Shown: piece by piece, positions 1 to 11,000 of the stretch | How positions within the stretch are numbered: the first letter of the stretch is position 1 | How the letters are laid out: each line of letters begins with the position of its first letter | Assembly: GCA_039707655.1 (NCBI GenBank) | Contig: CM077676.1 | Location: 425,855,379-425,919,378, forward strand | Reading direction: 5' to 3' | Length of the DNA stretch: 64,000 bases | DNA from: Elymus sibiricus | Taxonomy: Eukaryota; Streptophyta; Magnoliopsida; Poales; Poaceae | Made by a program: the position numbers and the translations under genes | The notes under the pieces: model-generated | Told to the model about the DNA's origin: nothing | The model's input: only the letters and a program-made list of their open reading frames with translations | The model's database searches: none

Positions 1-2089
1 GGCAAGCAGATGCATTTCTCCCGGACGATAATGTGCCAAGAAGCTCTTACGTATTGTAACTATACACACGCAAAATATTAGGTCATTCCGAGGGTGCAAG
101 ATGGCTCACCAGTACGGTAAACTTACCATTGAAACTGGATTCACGGTCTCCCCTCGGTGCTGAAATCCACTTGAGCTCTATCCGTAAAACGGACATTATC
201 TGGTCATACGAACTCCGTTTGATCTCCACAACCTGTCAAAACGACTGGAGCAAAAATTCGTAGACCGCAGCAACTGATTTCATCGGTTTTGAAAAACAAC
301 TGGAGGCCAAAAATGATTTGCAAAATTGAGTTTAGGATGATTTTATCGTTGCCGTGCACTCTCCTAGCCTCTACCATACATCCGTAAGCACACCCACAGA
401 CACATATTGGGGCAATAACATACAGAACAATGCAACAACATTCCATTTGCGCGATAACAAGGCCCACATGTCTCTATGGATCGAAGGAGGAGGCTCTTTT
501 GTGCACAAAACCCCAAAATTGATGCTTTATGTGGTCTATTACCCACCCCACTACCATACGCAAATTTGGGCAAGCAGATGCATTTCTCTTGGACGATAAT
601 GTGCCGAGAAGCTCTTATGTACTGTAACTATACACACGCAAAATATTAGGTCATTCCGAGGGGTGCAAGCTGGCTCACCGGCACGATAAACTTACTACTG
701 AAACTGGATTCACGGTCTCCCCTCGGTGCTGAAATCCACTTCAGCTCTATCCGTAAGACGAACGTAATCTGGTCATGCGAACTCCGTTTCATCTCCGTGA
801 CCTATCAAAATGACCAGAGCGAAAATTCGTAGACCTTCATCATTTTCAAAAAATAAGTGGAGGCCAAAAACGGTTTGCAAAATTGAATTTAGGATGATTT
901 TATCGTTATCGTGTACTCTCCTAGCCTCTACCATACATCTGTGAGCTCACCCACAGACACATATTGGGACAATAACATACAGAACAATCCAACAACATTC
1001 CATTTGCGCTATAACAAGGCCTACATGTCTCTCTGGATCGATGGAGGAGGCTCTTTGGTGCACAAAATCCCAAAAAATGATGCTTTACGTGGTCTATAAC
1101 CCGCAACGCTACCATACGCAAATTTGGTCAAGCAGATGCATTTCTGTTGGACTATAATTTGCTGAGAAGCTCTTACGTACTGTAACTATACACACGCAAA
1201 ATATTAGGTCATTCCGAGGGGTGCAAGATGGCTCACCGGCACTATAAACTTACCATTGAAACTGGATTCACGGTCTCCCCTCGGTGCTGAAATCCACTTG
1301 AGCTCTATCCGTAAAACGGACGTAATCTGGGCATACAAACTGCGTTTGATCTCCACGACCTGTCAAAATGACCGGAGCGAAAATTAGTAGACCGCAGCAA
1401 CTGATTTCATCGGTTTCAAAACAAATTGGAGGCCAAAAATGATTTGCAAAATTGAGTTTAGGATGATTTTATCGTTGTCGTGTACTCTCCTAGCCTCTAC
1501 CATACATCCGTTAGCTCACCCATAGACACATATTGGGACAATAACATACAGAACAATGCAACAACATTCCATTTGCGCTATAACAAGGCCTACATGTCTC
1601 CCTGGATCGAAGGAGGAGGCTCTTTGGTGCACAAAACCCCAAAAAATGATGCTTTATGTGGTCTATTACCCACCCCACTACCATACGCAAATTTGGGCAA
1701 GCAGATGCATTTCTCTTGGACGATAATGTGCCGAGAAGCTCTTACGTATTGTAACTATACACATGCAAAATATTAGGTCATTCCGAGGGGTGCAAGATGG
1801 CTCACCGGCATGATAAACTTACCATTGAAACTGGATTCACGGTCTCCCCTCGGTGCTGAAATCCAAGCTCTATCCGTAAAACGTATGTAATCTAGTAAGA
1901 CGAACTCTGTTTGATCTCCACGACCTGTCAAAACGACCGGAGCAAAAATTCGTAGACTGCAGCAACTGATGTCATTGGTTTCAAAAAATAATTGGAGGCC
2001 AAAAACGATTTGCAAAATTGAGTTTAGGATGATTTTATCATTGTCGTGTACTCTCCTAGCCTCTACCATACATGCGTGAGCTCACCCAC
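1..2089. repeat. Satellite block S1, ~570 bp monomers (about 3.7 copies)
   Basis: Head-to-tail copies of a monomer of about 569-570 bp. A convenient phase marker is the string GTGTACTCTCCTAGCC, seen at 911 and 1480 and again near 2048. The monomer also carries recurring strings such as GGATTCACGGTCTCCCCTCG and TTTGATCTCCACGACCTGTC. Copies differ from each other by several percent. The block ends inside a monomer, at GAGCTCACCCAC, where the LTR of copy A begins. Some monomers here share rare variants with monomers near 14.2-16.0 kb (for example GTGAGCACACCCACAGACAC-type and GGCCCACATGTCTCTAT-type changes near 354-480 and 14274-14400). S1 is therefore the duplicate of the satellite just before copy B. 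No coding role is visible. Confidence 0.95.
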
Positions 2090-2239
2090 TGTAACACCCC
2101 CTTGTATTAGCTATAGTAATCACCTTGTGATAATGTCAAGTCACCATGATTAACCATGCCTAAGACATCTTTGATTCAAATCACAATTCAAATTCCACCC
2201 TTGAGTTGAATTTAAAACGAAACAGACATGGGAAACAGA

Positions 2240-3090
2240 AAACAAAAGAAGAAAAGGGAGAGAAGCCTACTGCCCCCTGGGCACAAGTAAACAGTGCAGC
2301 CCAACCAACCGGCCCACTCCACCCCAAACCTCTCAATATTGTGGATAAGAACACCCCGTGGACGCTGTGGAGGAACCCTAGATCTCATTTGCCCCCTTCC
2401 AGCCTCGTTCTTCTTTTTCCCCACCCTACCCGAGCGCCACCATTGCCGCGGATCTGTGAAGCCCGCGGCCACCGGCCTCCCCAAGCCTCGCCACCGTGCC
2501 CGCCATTTGCTCCATGCTCGTCTTCGTCCCCACGCGGAAGGGATCAAGCCGAGGAGCCCTGCACAGCAAGATCTGCGTCGTCTTCCTCCGCTGCGGCCGC
2601 CGACCGTCACCGTCCAGATTCGTCGCCGTCTGCAGCTACTAAACCACCCAACGGCCACCGTGCGCCTCCCGGTGAGCTTCTCTACCATCCTCAAGTGCTC
2701 CCTTACTCCCCCTCGCACCGTAGCCGAACTCTCCATTGGAGCCGAGCTCCGTCGCCGCTGTGCATCGTGTAGCCGCGACCCCAGTGCATGCACTTGGCAG
2801 CCGAGCGTGTCATCGCGCTCCTACTGCTCCCAGGCGCCTAATGCGCTACTGCACGCCCAAGGCCGCGCACGAAATCATTTTCGTCGTCGAACTCATGTTC
2901 TGGCCGCCGCCTTATCCCGTCGCCGTCAACGCTCCGGTCATCCCCAGCATGAACCCGCACTACCACATAACGCGGCTCAGCCTCAGGAACGTGTAGGACC
3001 AAATCCCGTCGCGAATGATGGCCGGAATCGAGCGCACGCTCAACCTAGCAGTGCTCGATGCTGGTGCGTCGACCGTGCCGTAGCCCCAAG
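2240..3090 (+). other. GC-rich, gene-leader-like segment inside LTR A
   Basis: This part of the LTR is much richer in GC than the surrounding DNA. It carries AACCCTAG (2374-2381), a telo-box-like string common in plant leader regions, followed by CT-rich DNA and CG-rich triplets. A frame of 279 codons is open at 2294-3133, with a counterpart of 301 codons at 16154-17059 in copy B. Other frames on both strands are also open over the same stretch. The translated product is rich in Pro, Arg, Ser and Ala and resembles no family I recognise. I read it as promoter or leader-type DNA carried by the LTR rather than a gene. Confidence 0.5.
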
Positions 3091-3099
3091 TCAAGAACC

Positions 3100-3540
3100 G
3101 TCATACACCGAGTTAACTCTCCGAGTAAACTGATTCAAACTGGACCTCACCGAGTTACCTCCGAGTAAACTCTCTGAGTTAACTCTCCGAGTTGGTGCAT
3201 CCGAGTTGCAACACCATCCGGGTTGCCTCCCCATAATCTTCCGAGTAAAAGCACCCGGGATAAACCACCGAGTTGTAACTCGGATAACTCTACCGAGTTG
3301 TTACTCGGATAACTCTACCGAGTTGTTACTCGGATAACCTTCCAAGTGGTTGTTACTCGGGCATCCGAATAAAGTCGTCCGAGTAAAGCCTACCGAGTAA
3401 GTCCATCCGAGTACTTGTTACTCGGGCAACATCATCCGAGTGCTTGTTACTCGGACATCACTTCCGAGTTACTTGTTACTCGGGAACCTCATCCGAGTTG
3501 TTGATTACTCGGCAACCGAGTTAGACCATCCGAGTTAGGT
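3100..3540. repeat. Array of CCGAGT hairpin repeats in LTR A
   Basis: A degenerate short-period array is built from CCGAGT and its complement ACTCGG. Several units read CCGAGTTGTTACTCGG, a 6 bp stem with a TGTT loop. Near 3271-3340 a unit containing CCGAGTTGTTACTCGGATAA repeats almost exactly. Copy B has one more of these units, so the array changes in copy number. Element C carries a related CCGAGTTG array without the strict hairpin form. Confidence 0.85.
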
Positions 3541-4286
3541 ATTAAAAGAATTTCAGAAAATGATTTAAACTTAGGAAATTAATATCTTTTAATCCGTAAG
3601 TCCAATGGAAATACTTTATACATGAAAGTTGCTCAGAAAAATACAACGAATACGAATATGCTACCCACATACCCACCACACCCCTCTAACATACCGAACA
3701 CGGAACTTTTCCCCTCCGGATCAACTATCCGGTAATCACCCGGAGCTGGTTAAGCACCTTGCACTGCATAACAACAAACTAGCCTAGCTAACGACATGTC
3801 ATGCATCTGTGATTATATATGCTTGCTTTGTATTTACTGTTTCTTCTCCCCCTTCTTCTCCGGTAGACCCCACGACTGCCGCCGTCGACACCGCGCAGTA
3901 CGACTACTACGTCGAGTATCCTACCCCTACTATTGAGCTTGCAGGCAAGCAACCCTTCTATACTCCAGATATCGCCTATTCAATCCCCCTCATTCTTGCA
4001 TTAGGCATTGCTGCTGTTGTTCGTTAAATTCCTATTCTGGTGCACATCCTGATTTTGTCGCTCCTTATTGTTGTACCCTACCTTGTCCTATGCTGCTTGG
4101 TATATATATTCATCAGTTGGCCCTACGCCCTTGTCCATCTGCTATGCTTAGTTATCGGGCCGCAATCACTCTGGGGAGTGAACGCGGAAACTTTACATTA
4201 CTAAAACTTCAACGGTATCGAGCTAAGACACTGCTAAAGGCCCTTACAATGGCTAGACTCTACCGAGCCACACCGGGTGTGACGCT

Positions 4287-4437
4287 GAGGGTGATTCCTC
4301 GTACTTCACTCTCGTTGCCGACTCTGTAGTGCAGCACCAACGGTGTGATCATATCGAGGGTGATTCCTCTTTGCTCACTCCCGGTGATGTCTCAGTCGAA
4401 CTGTATATCAAGTGTGTACCAATGAGGGTGATTCCTT
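4287..4437 (+). repeat. Three spaced copies of GAGGGTGATTCC in LTR A
   Basis: The string GAGGGTGATTCCTC occurs at 4287 and 4356, and a variant ending CTT at 4424, so the spacing is 69 and 68 bp. The same triplet is kept in copy B near 18240, 18308 and 18376. This looks like an old short tandem duplication within the LTR. No function is visible. Confidence 0.6.
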
Positions 4438-4480
4438 CGGTTTCACTCGATGGTAAGGACCTGAACCACGAGTGTCCAAA

Positions 4481-4806
4481 AAGGTAAGGAGTCGGGTGAC
4501 CCAACGGTGCCCGCGAGAGGTATTGTAACGGGACGTCAGGGCAGGCGGATACTACTCTCTCACGTAATGGGAGGTAGGCCTGGCTCCTGCTCATTGGCCG
4601 TGAGATACCCCGTGAACAACGAAATTCGTGCGTTTCCAAGAGCGCCCGCGAGATAAGGTAAGGAGACGGGTCACCTTGTCGGTACCCGCGAGATGTGACA
4701 GGACGACAGGGCAAGCGGATACTACCGGTGTGCGGTGGGCTTGGCTCCTGTCGTTATCCACGAGTTACCCAGTCGGAGCGACGATAACGGTCGTCTCCGC
4801 GAGATA
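4481..4806 (+). repeat. Imperfect ~174 bp tandem duplication in LTR A
   Basis: Unit one starts AAGGTAAGGAGTCGGGTGAC at 4481 and unit two starts AAGGTAAGGAGACGGGTCAC at 4655. Both continue with CCCGCGAGA, a CAGGGCA-GCGGATACTAC stretch and GGCTCCTG. The second unit is shorter and more divergent. The same arrangement is present in copy B, so it predates the duplication of the whole block. Confidence 0.65.
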
Positions 4807-6014
4807 ATAATAAAACGCCTAATGGATCGGGTGTCAGAATCTGAGTGGGTCATTGGCCCTAGTACGCACTACCTCCACACGGGATAATGGGTATGGGCCC
4901 CTCCGCGCCATACGTTCTCTATCGAAAGCTCTTCAGACATCACAACTTATGCGGCCTGATCACCGGGATTGGACGTATACTGCCTCGCTCTGGTAATGGG
5001 GAGGTGGGTCTGCTTCGCCGGCTAGACTCGCAACGTGCAGGAGTACAAGGGATGATGGCCCATAAAAATTTGTACTTAGGATTTAGACCGGCATGTTGGC
5101 CTCCCTGTTGAGCCTAGGTAGGTCTATGGCTTGTCGGATGGCCCTGGCCGGGCATTCCCTAACAAGGTGTGCGCGAGCGGGGATATCCGAGCGTATAGGG
5201 TAACAGTAGTGCACCCCTGCAGGGAGTAAATCTATTCGAATAGCCGTGTCCACGGTAACAGGACGCTTGGTGTTGTATCTGGATCCTATACAACTAAGAA
5301 CTATAACTACTAATATAAACTGTTATTAATGCCCGGGGATTACTTCCTCGCAGGGTTGTCGAGGGAGGATCTCAGGGCTTTGTTATTATATGTTATTATA
5401 AATTGTTACAACTGTTATCATTATTATTAAGATAATATTAAACGGTTGGCTATTCTCTCCTGATGCTGCAAGATCGCTTGAAGATGCTAGTCTTCGATAG
5501 GCTAGGTCTTACCTATACTCTAGCATTTCTGCAGTTCAGTCCACATATATAGCCCTCTTTCCTTTGATACCCATGCATACTTAGTGTAGATGGGTGTAAG
5601 TCTTGCGAGTACTTTGGATGAGTACTCACAGCTGCTTTGCTGACAACCAAACAGACTCTGGGGTCCAGGAGCAGGAGTTCCCCGGAGGTGCTTACTACTT
5701 CGTCGAGATCCCCGATGACCAGGAGTAGCTGGGAGGCTCCTAGGCAGGAGGCCTGCGCCTTTTCGATCGAGTTATCTTTTTGTGCTAGCCTTCTTAAGGC
5801 ATCCATGTTTACTTGTGTCTGTACTCAAATACTATTGCTTCCGCTGACTTGTGTATCTCGAGCTGTTGTATTCGAGCCCTCGTGGCCCCTGGCTTGTATT
5901 ATTTATTTATTTTAGTGTTGTGCTATGATATCTTACCATGAGTCCTTGATCTCGATCGTGTGCTTTGCGTGTATGATTACTATGCACGGTCCGAGATTCG
6001 GGGGCATCACAAGT

Positions 6015-6027
6015 TGGTATCAGAGCC
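6015..6027 (+). other. Primer binding site of copy A
   Basis: TGGTATCAGAGCC lies six bases after the LTR end. It matches the usual plant retrotransposon primer site complementary to the 3' end of initiator methionine tRNA. It sets the LTR/internal boundary and the element's plus orientation. Confidence 0.85.
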
Positions 6028-6340
6028 GACTGCCTGTAGGAAGCCCCCTTCCAATTCCTTGGTCGAAGTTGAGTCTAGTACTTGAAAAACTATTTTACTA
6101 ACATTGTCGTGTGGCTTACGGGCCCACGTCGTAACTGGGTGGTATTAGGATCTTTTACTCCGCACCTTTACTCTGGGACTCTGCTCTCTCTTCCTTTCGG
6201 GATAAAGATTTTGCTAACTCTGACTTTAGGTTCTCGTGATCACATCAACCCAGAGAGCTGGATTATTTTCAACATTGTTTTCAGTACAATCAATAATTAT
6301 CACATTGTCATTTAACATCCTGCACTCCTTCTGTTTTCAG
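6028..6340 (+). other. Leader between primer site and extra ORF of copy A
   Basis: About 310 bp without a convincing ORF. It ends with TTCTGTTTTCAG immediately before the ATG at 6341, a good match to a plant 3' splice site. Copy B keeps the same tract with one change (TTCTATTTTCAG). The region may be a spliced or packaging leader, but that is inference only. Confidence 0.5.
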
Positions 6341-7108
6341 ATGGACCGTTTGTTCCCGCCGCATCCCACGACGAAGCTTGTACTCCGCACCTGGGCTCGT
6401 GATGCGGCTGGTTTTCCAGTTATTCTGATCGCCCTCCTGACCAGACTTGGATATCATTGGTACCCCGAGTACATGGTTTACGAGGACTTTCGCGAGTTCA
6501 ACCAGCAGCAGTACCATGCCGATGTGCATATCCTTGACCAGCAGGATGACCCAGTCACTGTGCTGCACTCCTTTCACGGTATCGGCGTGATGATCGATAT
6601 GGCAGTCCATGATGCTGCCTACTCTGCTGTTGCACGCCTTCGGGGCGAGCATAGTAGTTTGGATGCCACAGAGTTCAGATACATCCCGTATGCTCCTGCT
6701 GGAGATGATACCGGATACTATACAGTTGTCTGTGCCCCGTACGAGCGATGTCGATACGACGTGCAGATGTTGATTCAGTGCACTCAGGCTCTGGATCGCA
6801 CTGCCCGAGCTCTTGCGGTCGAGTTGTACGCCACTCGTGCACGTCTTTACGATGCGATGATACAGTTGTTGCCAGCTGTCCAGGCTGATATACACTCAGA
6901 GTATATCCTTTACCCACGCAGGACTCAGTTGCCCGTCGGTATTGATTGGCCTGTTGTTGGAGGTCGCACGATCACACGTGGACCTCTTCTTCCAGTTCGA
7001 GATCGAGTACTGCACCAGAGTGATCACGGAGCGCAGGATCCTTCTGCCGTGAGCACTCGTGGCCGACACTTGCAGTTACCGGGTTTCAGTGTCGTCTCCC
7101 GATGTTGA
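6341..7108 (+). CDS. Extra ORF upstream of gag, copy A (255 aa, unknown function)
   Basis: An open frame of 255 codons starts at the ATG at 6341, right after the pyrimidine-rich TTCTGTTTTCAG. That ATG is preferred over upstream in-frame starts because copy B begins the same reading with MDRLFPPRPTTQ. The product has no zinc knuckle, no protease or polymerase motif and no membrane segment that I can see. The first third holds aromatic-rich stretches such as GYHWYPEYMVYEDFREF. Extra ORFs between the primer site and gag are known in some plant Gypsy lineages, but I cannot assign this one to a named family. Copy A is still open, while copy B has three in-frame stops. Translation is doubtful because the element is truncated. 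Confidence 0.55.
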   Translation: MDRLFPPHPTTKLVLRTWARDAAGFPVILIALLTRLGYHWYPEYMVYEDFREFNQQQYHADVHILDQQDDPVTVLHSFHGIGVMIDMAVHDAAYSAVARLRGEHSSLDATEFRYIPYAPAGDDTGYYTVVCAPYERCRYDVQMLIQCTQALDRTARALAVELYATRARLYDAMIQLLPAVQADIHSEYILYPRRTQLPVGIDWPVVGGRTITRGPLLPVRDRVLHQSDHGAQDPSAVSTRGRHLQLPGFSVVSRC

Positions 7109-7356
7109 TATAGCCTTTGCTATATAACGTTGTGTATTCCTTACCGCGGTCTGCGCACCGCCTAGTATCTCTAGCTATCCTATTCCTGCCGTTATGTTGT
7201 CCGCATGTAACCGACTATGTGTATGGATTTGTATGTCTTCATTGACTACTTTTATGAATCTATTACACTACTTGTTCATTGTCGCGTTACTTCGTGCTTG
7301 ACTTTAAATTTTTGAAGTTATGATTACTGAACTACCCTTTTTTGAAATTTAGTAGG
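7109..7356 (+). other. Spacer between extra ORF and gag, copy A
   Basis: About 250 bp of AT-rich non-coding DNA. It contains CTATATAACG near 7120 and ends in a T-rich tract (CCCTTTTTTGAAATTTAG) just before the gag ATG at 7357. The tract could act as a second splice acceptor. I see no gene here. Confidence 0.4.
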
Positions 7357-7995
7357 ATGGTTCGGCCCAATACCCGTGGTCAAGGTCGTGGTACTGACGC
7401 TCCACCCCCTCCACCCCCACCTCCTCCACCCCCTCCGCCAGATTATATGGCTTGTATGATGAAGCAGTTTGCACTGAACCGTCAGTTCATGGAAGGGATC
7501 ATGGCTCAGTTCCCGAACCAGAACCAGCAGCATGCAATAACTCTTCAGGAGTTTGTCCGCCTCAACCCCTCTCAGTTCCGTTATGCAGAACGCCCACTGG
7601 ACGCAGATGATTGGCTCCGCGACATCACTCACGAGCTAGAGTTTGCTAACGTTACTGCTGCAAACTATGTCTCCTTTGAGACCTACTTCCTGAAGGGCCC
7701 CGCTGCTCAGTGGTGGGCCACCCACAAGCGTTAGCTAGCTGAGGGACCCGTCATCATGTGGGATGGCTTCAAGACTGCATTCCATGCCCGTTACATCCCA
7801 CAGGGAGTAATGGACCGGAAGAAAGCCGAGTTCCACAAACTCGTCCAGGGCAACAAAACTGTCGAGGATTACCAGAGGGATTTCCTCAACCTTTCACGCT
7901 ATGCTGAAGAAGACCTCCTCAATGATGCTCGGAGGCAAGAGAAGTTCCGCAACGGACTCAGCTCATATCTCAAGATTGCACTAGCCCCTCTCGAC
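7357..7995 (+). pseudogene. Truncated gag of copy A with one in-frame stop
   Basis: The frame opens with MVRPNTRGQGRG, followed by a run of about 13 prolines encoded by CCW-type triplets. It continues into a retrotransposon gag (PF03732-like) region with DADDWLRDITHELE, FLKGPAAQWWATHKR, WDGFKTAFHARYIPQ and VEDYQRDFLNLSRYAEED. An in-frame TAG at 7732-7734 (codon 126) interrupts it. The frame then continues unchanged to the satellite junction at about 7995 and ends in satellite DNA at 8043. Copy B reads TCG at the TAG position, so the stop is a single base change private to A. The zinc knuckle and everything downstream are missing. Gag would form the virus-like particle; this copy cannot. Confidence 0.8.
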
Positions 7996-8000
7996 TGTTT
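7990..8000. other. Breakpoint: gag to satellite (copy A)
   Basis: The reading changes from gag (GCCCCTCTCGACTG) to satellite (TTTGATCTCCACGACCTG) with no target duplication and no LTR end. A few bases (CTGTTTGATC) fit both a satellite variant and the join, so the exact base is uncertain. Copy B has its breakpoint at the same place, near 21978. Confidence 0.8.
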
Positions 8001-11000
8001 GATCTCCACGACCTGTCAAAACGATCGGAACGAAGATTCGTAGACCACAGCAACTGATTTCATCGGTTTCGAAAAATAATTGGACGCCAAAAACGATTTG
8101 CAAAATTGAGTTTAGGATGATTTTATCGTTGCCGTGTACCCTCTCCTAGCCTCTACCATACATCCATGAGCTCACCCACAGACACATGTTGGGATAATAA
8201 CATATAGAACAATGCAACAACATTCCATTTGCGCTATAACAAGGCCTACATGTCTCTCCGGATCGCAGGAGGAGGCTCTTTGGTGCACAACATCCCAAAA
8301 AATGATGCATTACGTGTTCTATAACCCACCCCGCTACCATACGCAAATTTGGGCAAGCAGATGCATTTCGCTTTGACGATAATGTGTCCAGAAGTTCTTA
8401 CGTATTGTAACTATACACACGCAAAATATTAGGTCATTCTGAGGGGTGCAAGATGGCTCGCCGGCACGATAAACTTACCATTGAAACAGGATTCACGGTC
8501 TCCCCTCGGTGCTGAAATCCACTTGAGCTCTATCCGTAAAACGGACGTAATCTGGTCATACGAACTCCGTTTTATATCCACGACCTGTCAAAACGATCGG
8601 AGCGAAAATTCCTAGACCGCAACAACTAATTTCATTTGTTTCGAATAATAATTGTAGGCCAAAAACGATTTGCAAAATTGAGTTTAGGATGATTTTATCA
8701 TTGTCGTGTACTCTCCTAGCCTCTACCATACATCCGTGAGCTCACCCACAGACACATATTGGGACAATAACATACAGAACAATGCAACAACATTCCATTT
8801 ACGCTATAACAAGGCCTACATGTCTCTCTGGATCGAAGGAGGAGGCTCTTTGGTGCACAAAACCCCAAAAAATGATGCTTTATGTGGTTTATAACCCAAC
8901 CCACTTCCATACGCAAATTTGGGCAAGCAGATGCATTTCTCTTGGATGATAATGTGCCAAGAAGCTCTTACGTATTGTAACTATACACACGCAAAATATT
9001 AGGTCATTCCGAGGGGTGCAAGATGGCTCACCGGCACGATAAACTTACCATTGAAACTCGATTCACGGTCTCCCCTCGGTGCTGAAATCCAGTTGAGCTC
9101 TATCCGTAAAACGGACCTAATCTGGTCATATGAACTCCGTTTGATCTCCACGAACTGTCAAAACGACCGGAGCGAAAATTCATAGACCGCAGCAACTGAT
9201 TTCATCAGTTTTGAAAAATAATTGGTGGCCAAAATTGATGTGCAAAATTGAGTTTAGGATGATTTTATCGTTGTCGTGTACTCTCCTAGCCTCTACCATA
9301 CATCTGTGAGCTCACCCACACACACATATTGGGACAATAACATACAGAACAATGCAACAACATTTCATTTGCGCTATAACAAGGCCTACATGTCTCTCTG
9401 GATCGAAGGAGGAGGCTCTTTGGTGCACAAAACCCCAAAAAATTATGTTGTACGTGGTCTATAACCAACCCCGCTACCATACGCAAATTTGGGCAACCAG
9501 ATGCATTTCTCTTGGACGATAATGTGCCGAGAAGCTCTTACGTATTGTAACTATACACACGCAAAATATTAGGTCATTCCTAGGGTGCAAGATGGCTCAC
9601 CGGCACGATAAACTTACCATTGAAACTGGATTCACGGTCTCCCCTCGGTGCTGAAATCCACTTGAGCTCTATGCGTAAAACGGATGTAATCTAGTCATAC
9701 GAACTCTGTTTGATCTCCACGACCTGTCAAAATGACCGGAACGAAAATTCACAGACTGCAGCAACTGATGTCATTGGTTTCGAAAAATAATTGGAGGCCA
9801 AAAACGATTTGCAAAACTGAGTTTAGGATGATTTTATCATTGTCGTGTACTCTCCTAGCCTCTACCATACATCCGTGAGCTTACCCACAGGACATATTGG
9901 GACAATAACACACAGAACAATGCAACAACATTCCGTTTGAGCTATAACAAGCCCTACATGTCTCTCTAGATCGAAGGAGGAGGCTCTTTGGTGCACAAAA
10001 CACCAAAAAATGATGCTTTATGTGGTCTATAACCCACCCCACTACCATACGCAAATTTGGGCAAGCAGATGCATTTCTCTTGCACGATAATGTGCCGAGA
10101 AGCTCTTACGTATTGTAACTATACACACGCAAGATATTAGGTCATTCTGAGGGGGGCAAGATTGCTCACCGGCACGATAAACTTACCATTGAAACTGGAT
10201 TCACGGTCTCCCCTCGGTGCTGAAATCCACTTGAGCTCTATTCGTAAAACGGACCTAATCTGGTCATACGAACTCATTTTGATCTCCACGACCTGTCAAA
10301 ACGACCGGAGTGAAAATTCGTAGACCGCGGCAACTGATTTCATCGGTTTTTGAAAAAATAATTGGTGGCCAAAAATGATTTGTAAAATTGAGTTTAGGAT
10401 GATTTTATCGTTGCCGTGTACTCTCCTAGCCTCTACCATACATCCGTGAGCTCACCCACAGACACATATTGGGACAATAACATACAGAACAATGCAACAA
10501 CATTCCATTTGCGCTATAACAAGGCCTACATGTCTCTCTGGATCGAAGGAGGAGGCTCTTTGGTGCACAAAACCCCCAAAAATGATGCTTTATGTGCTCT
10601 ATAACCCACCCCACTACCATGCGCAAATTTGGGCAAGCAGATGCATTTCTCTTGGACGAAATTGTGCTGAAAAGCTCTTACGTATTGTAACTATGCACAT
10701 GCAAAATTTTAGGTCATTCCGAGGGGTGCAAGATGGCTCACCGGCACGATAAACTTACCATTGAAACTGGATTCACGGTCTCCCCTCGGTGCTGAAATCC
10801 ACTTGAGCTCTATCCGTAAAACGGACATAATCTGGTCATACGAACTCCGTTTGATCTCCACGACCTGTCAAAACGACCGGAGAGAAAATTCGTAGACCTT
10901 CATCGGTTTCGAAAAATAATTGGAGGCCAAAAACGATTTGCAAAATTGAGTTTAGGATGATTTTAGCGTTGCCGTGTACTCTCCTAGCCTCTACCATACA

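Larger units (their letters stand above)
2090..6009 (+). mobile_element. 5' LTR of copy A (~3.92 kb)
   Basis: The LTR begins TGTAACACCCCC at 2090 and ends ...GGGGCATCA at 6009. It is followed by CAAGT and then the primer binding site TGGTATCAGAGCC, which fixes the right boundary. There is no second LTR in copy A to align against, but the copy B LTR (16016-19977) has the same ends. Inside are, in order, an AT-rich start, a GC-rich block (about 2240-3080), an array of CCGAGT hairpin repeats (about 3100-3540), a TATATATA stretch near 4098, an internal 174 bp duplication (4481-4806) and a conserved block at 5211-5262 shared with element C. The long open frames in the GC-rich part exist in several frames at once and look like by-products of composition. 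Confidence 0.85.
2090..8000 (+). mobile_element. Copy A: truncated Gypsy-type LTR retrotransposon (5' LTR, leader, extra ORF, partial gag)
   Basis: The element starts with TGTAACACCCCC directly after satellite and carries one LTR of about 3.9 kb, a TGGTATCAGAGCC primer binding site, an extra ORF and the first part of gag. It is then cut off at about 7995 in the middle of gag, where satellite resumes (TTTGATCTCCACGACC). Protease, reverse transcriptase, RNase H, integrase and the 3' LTR are all absent, so it cannot move by itself. Copy B (16016-21978) has the same left and right endpoints. Truncation therefore happened once, before the segment was duplicated. Assignment to Gypsy rests on the gag type and LTR/primer-site style; no pol domain is present to confirm it. 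Confidence 0.85.

Noticed and set aside
23..2089. CRISPR-like regular repeats
   Set aside because: The unit is about 570 bp, with no short repeat/unique spacer pattern, in a plant context. It is a satellite.
2294..3133. Long plus-strand open frame (279 codons; 301 in copy B) in the LTR
   Set aside because: Several frames on both strands are open over the same GC-rich DNA, the product is low in complexity, and it lies within an LTR. I list the segment as LTR DNA, not as a gene.
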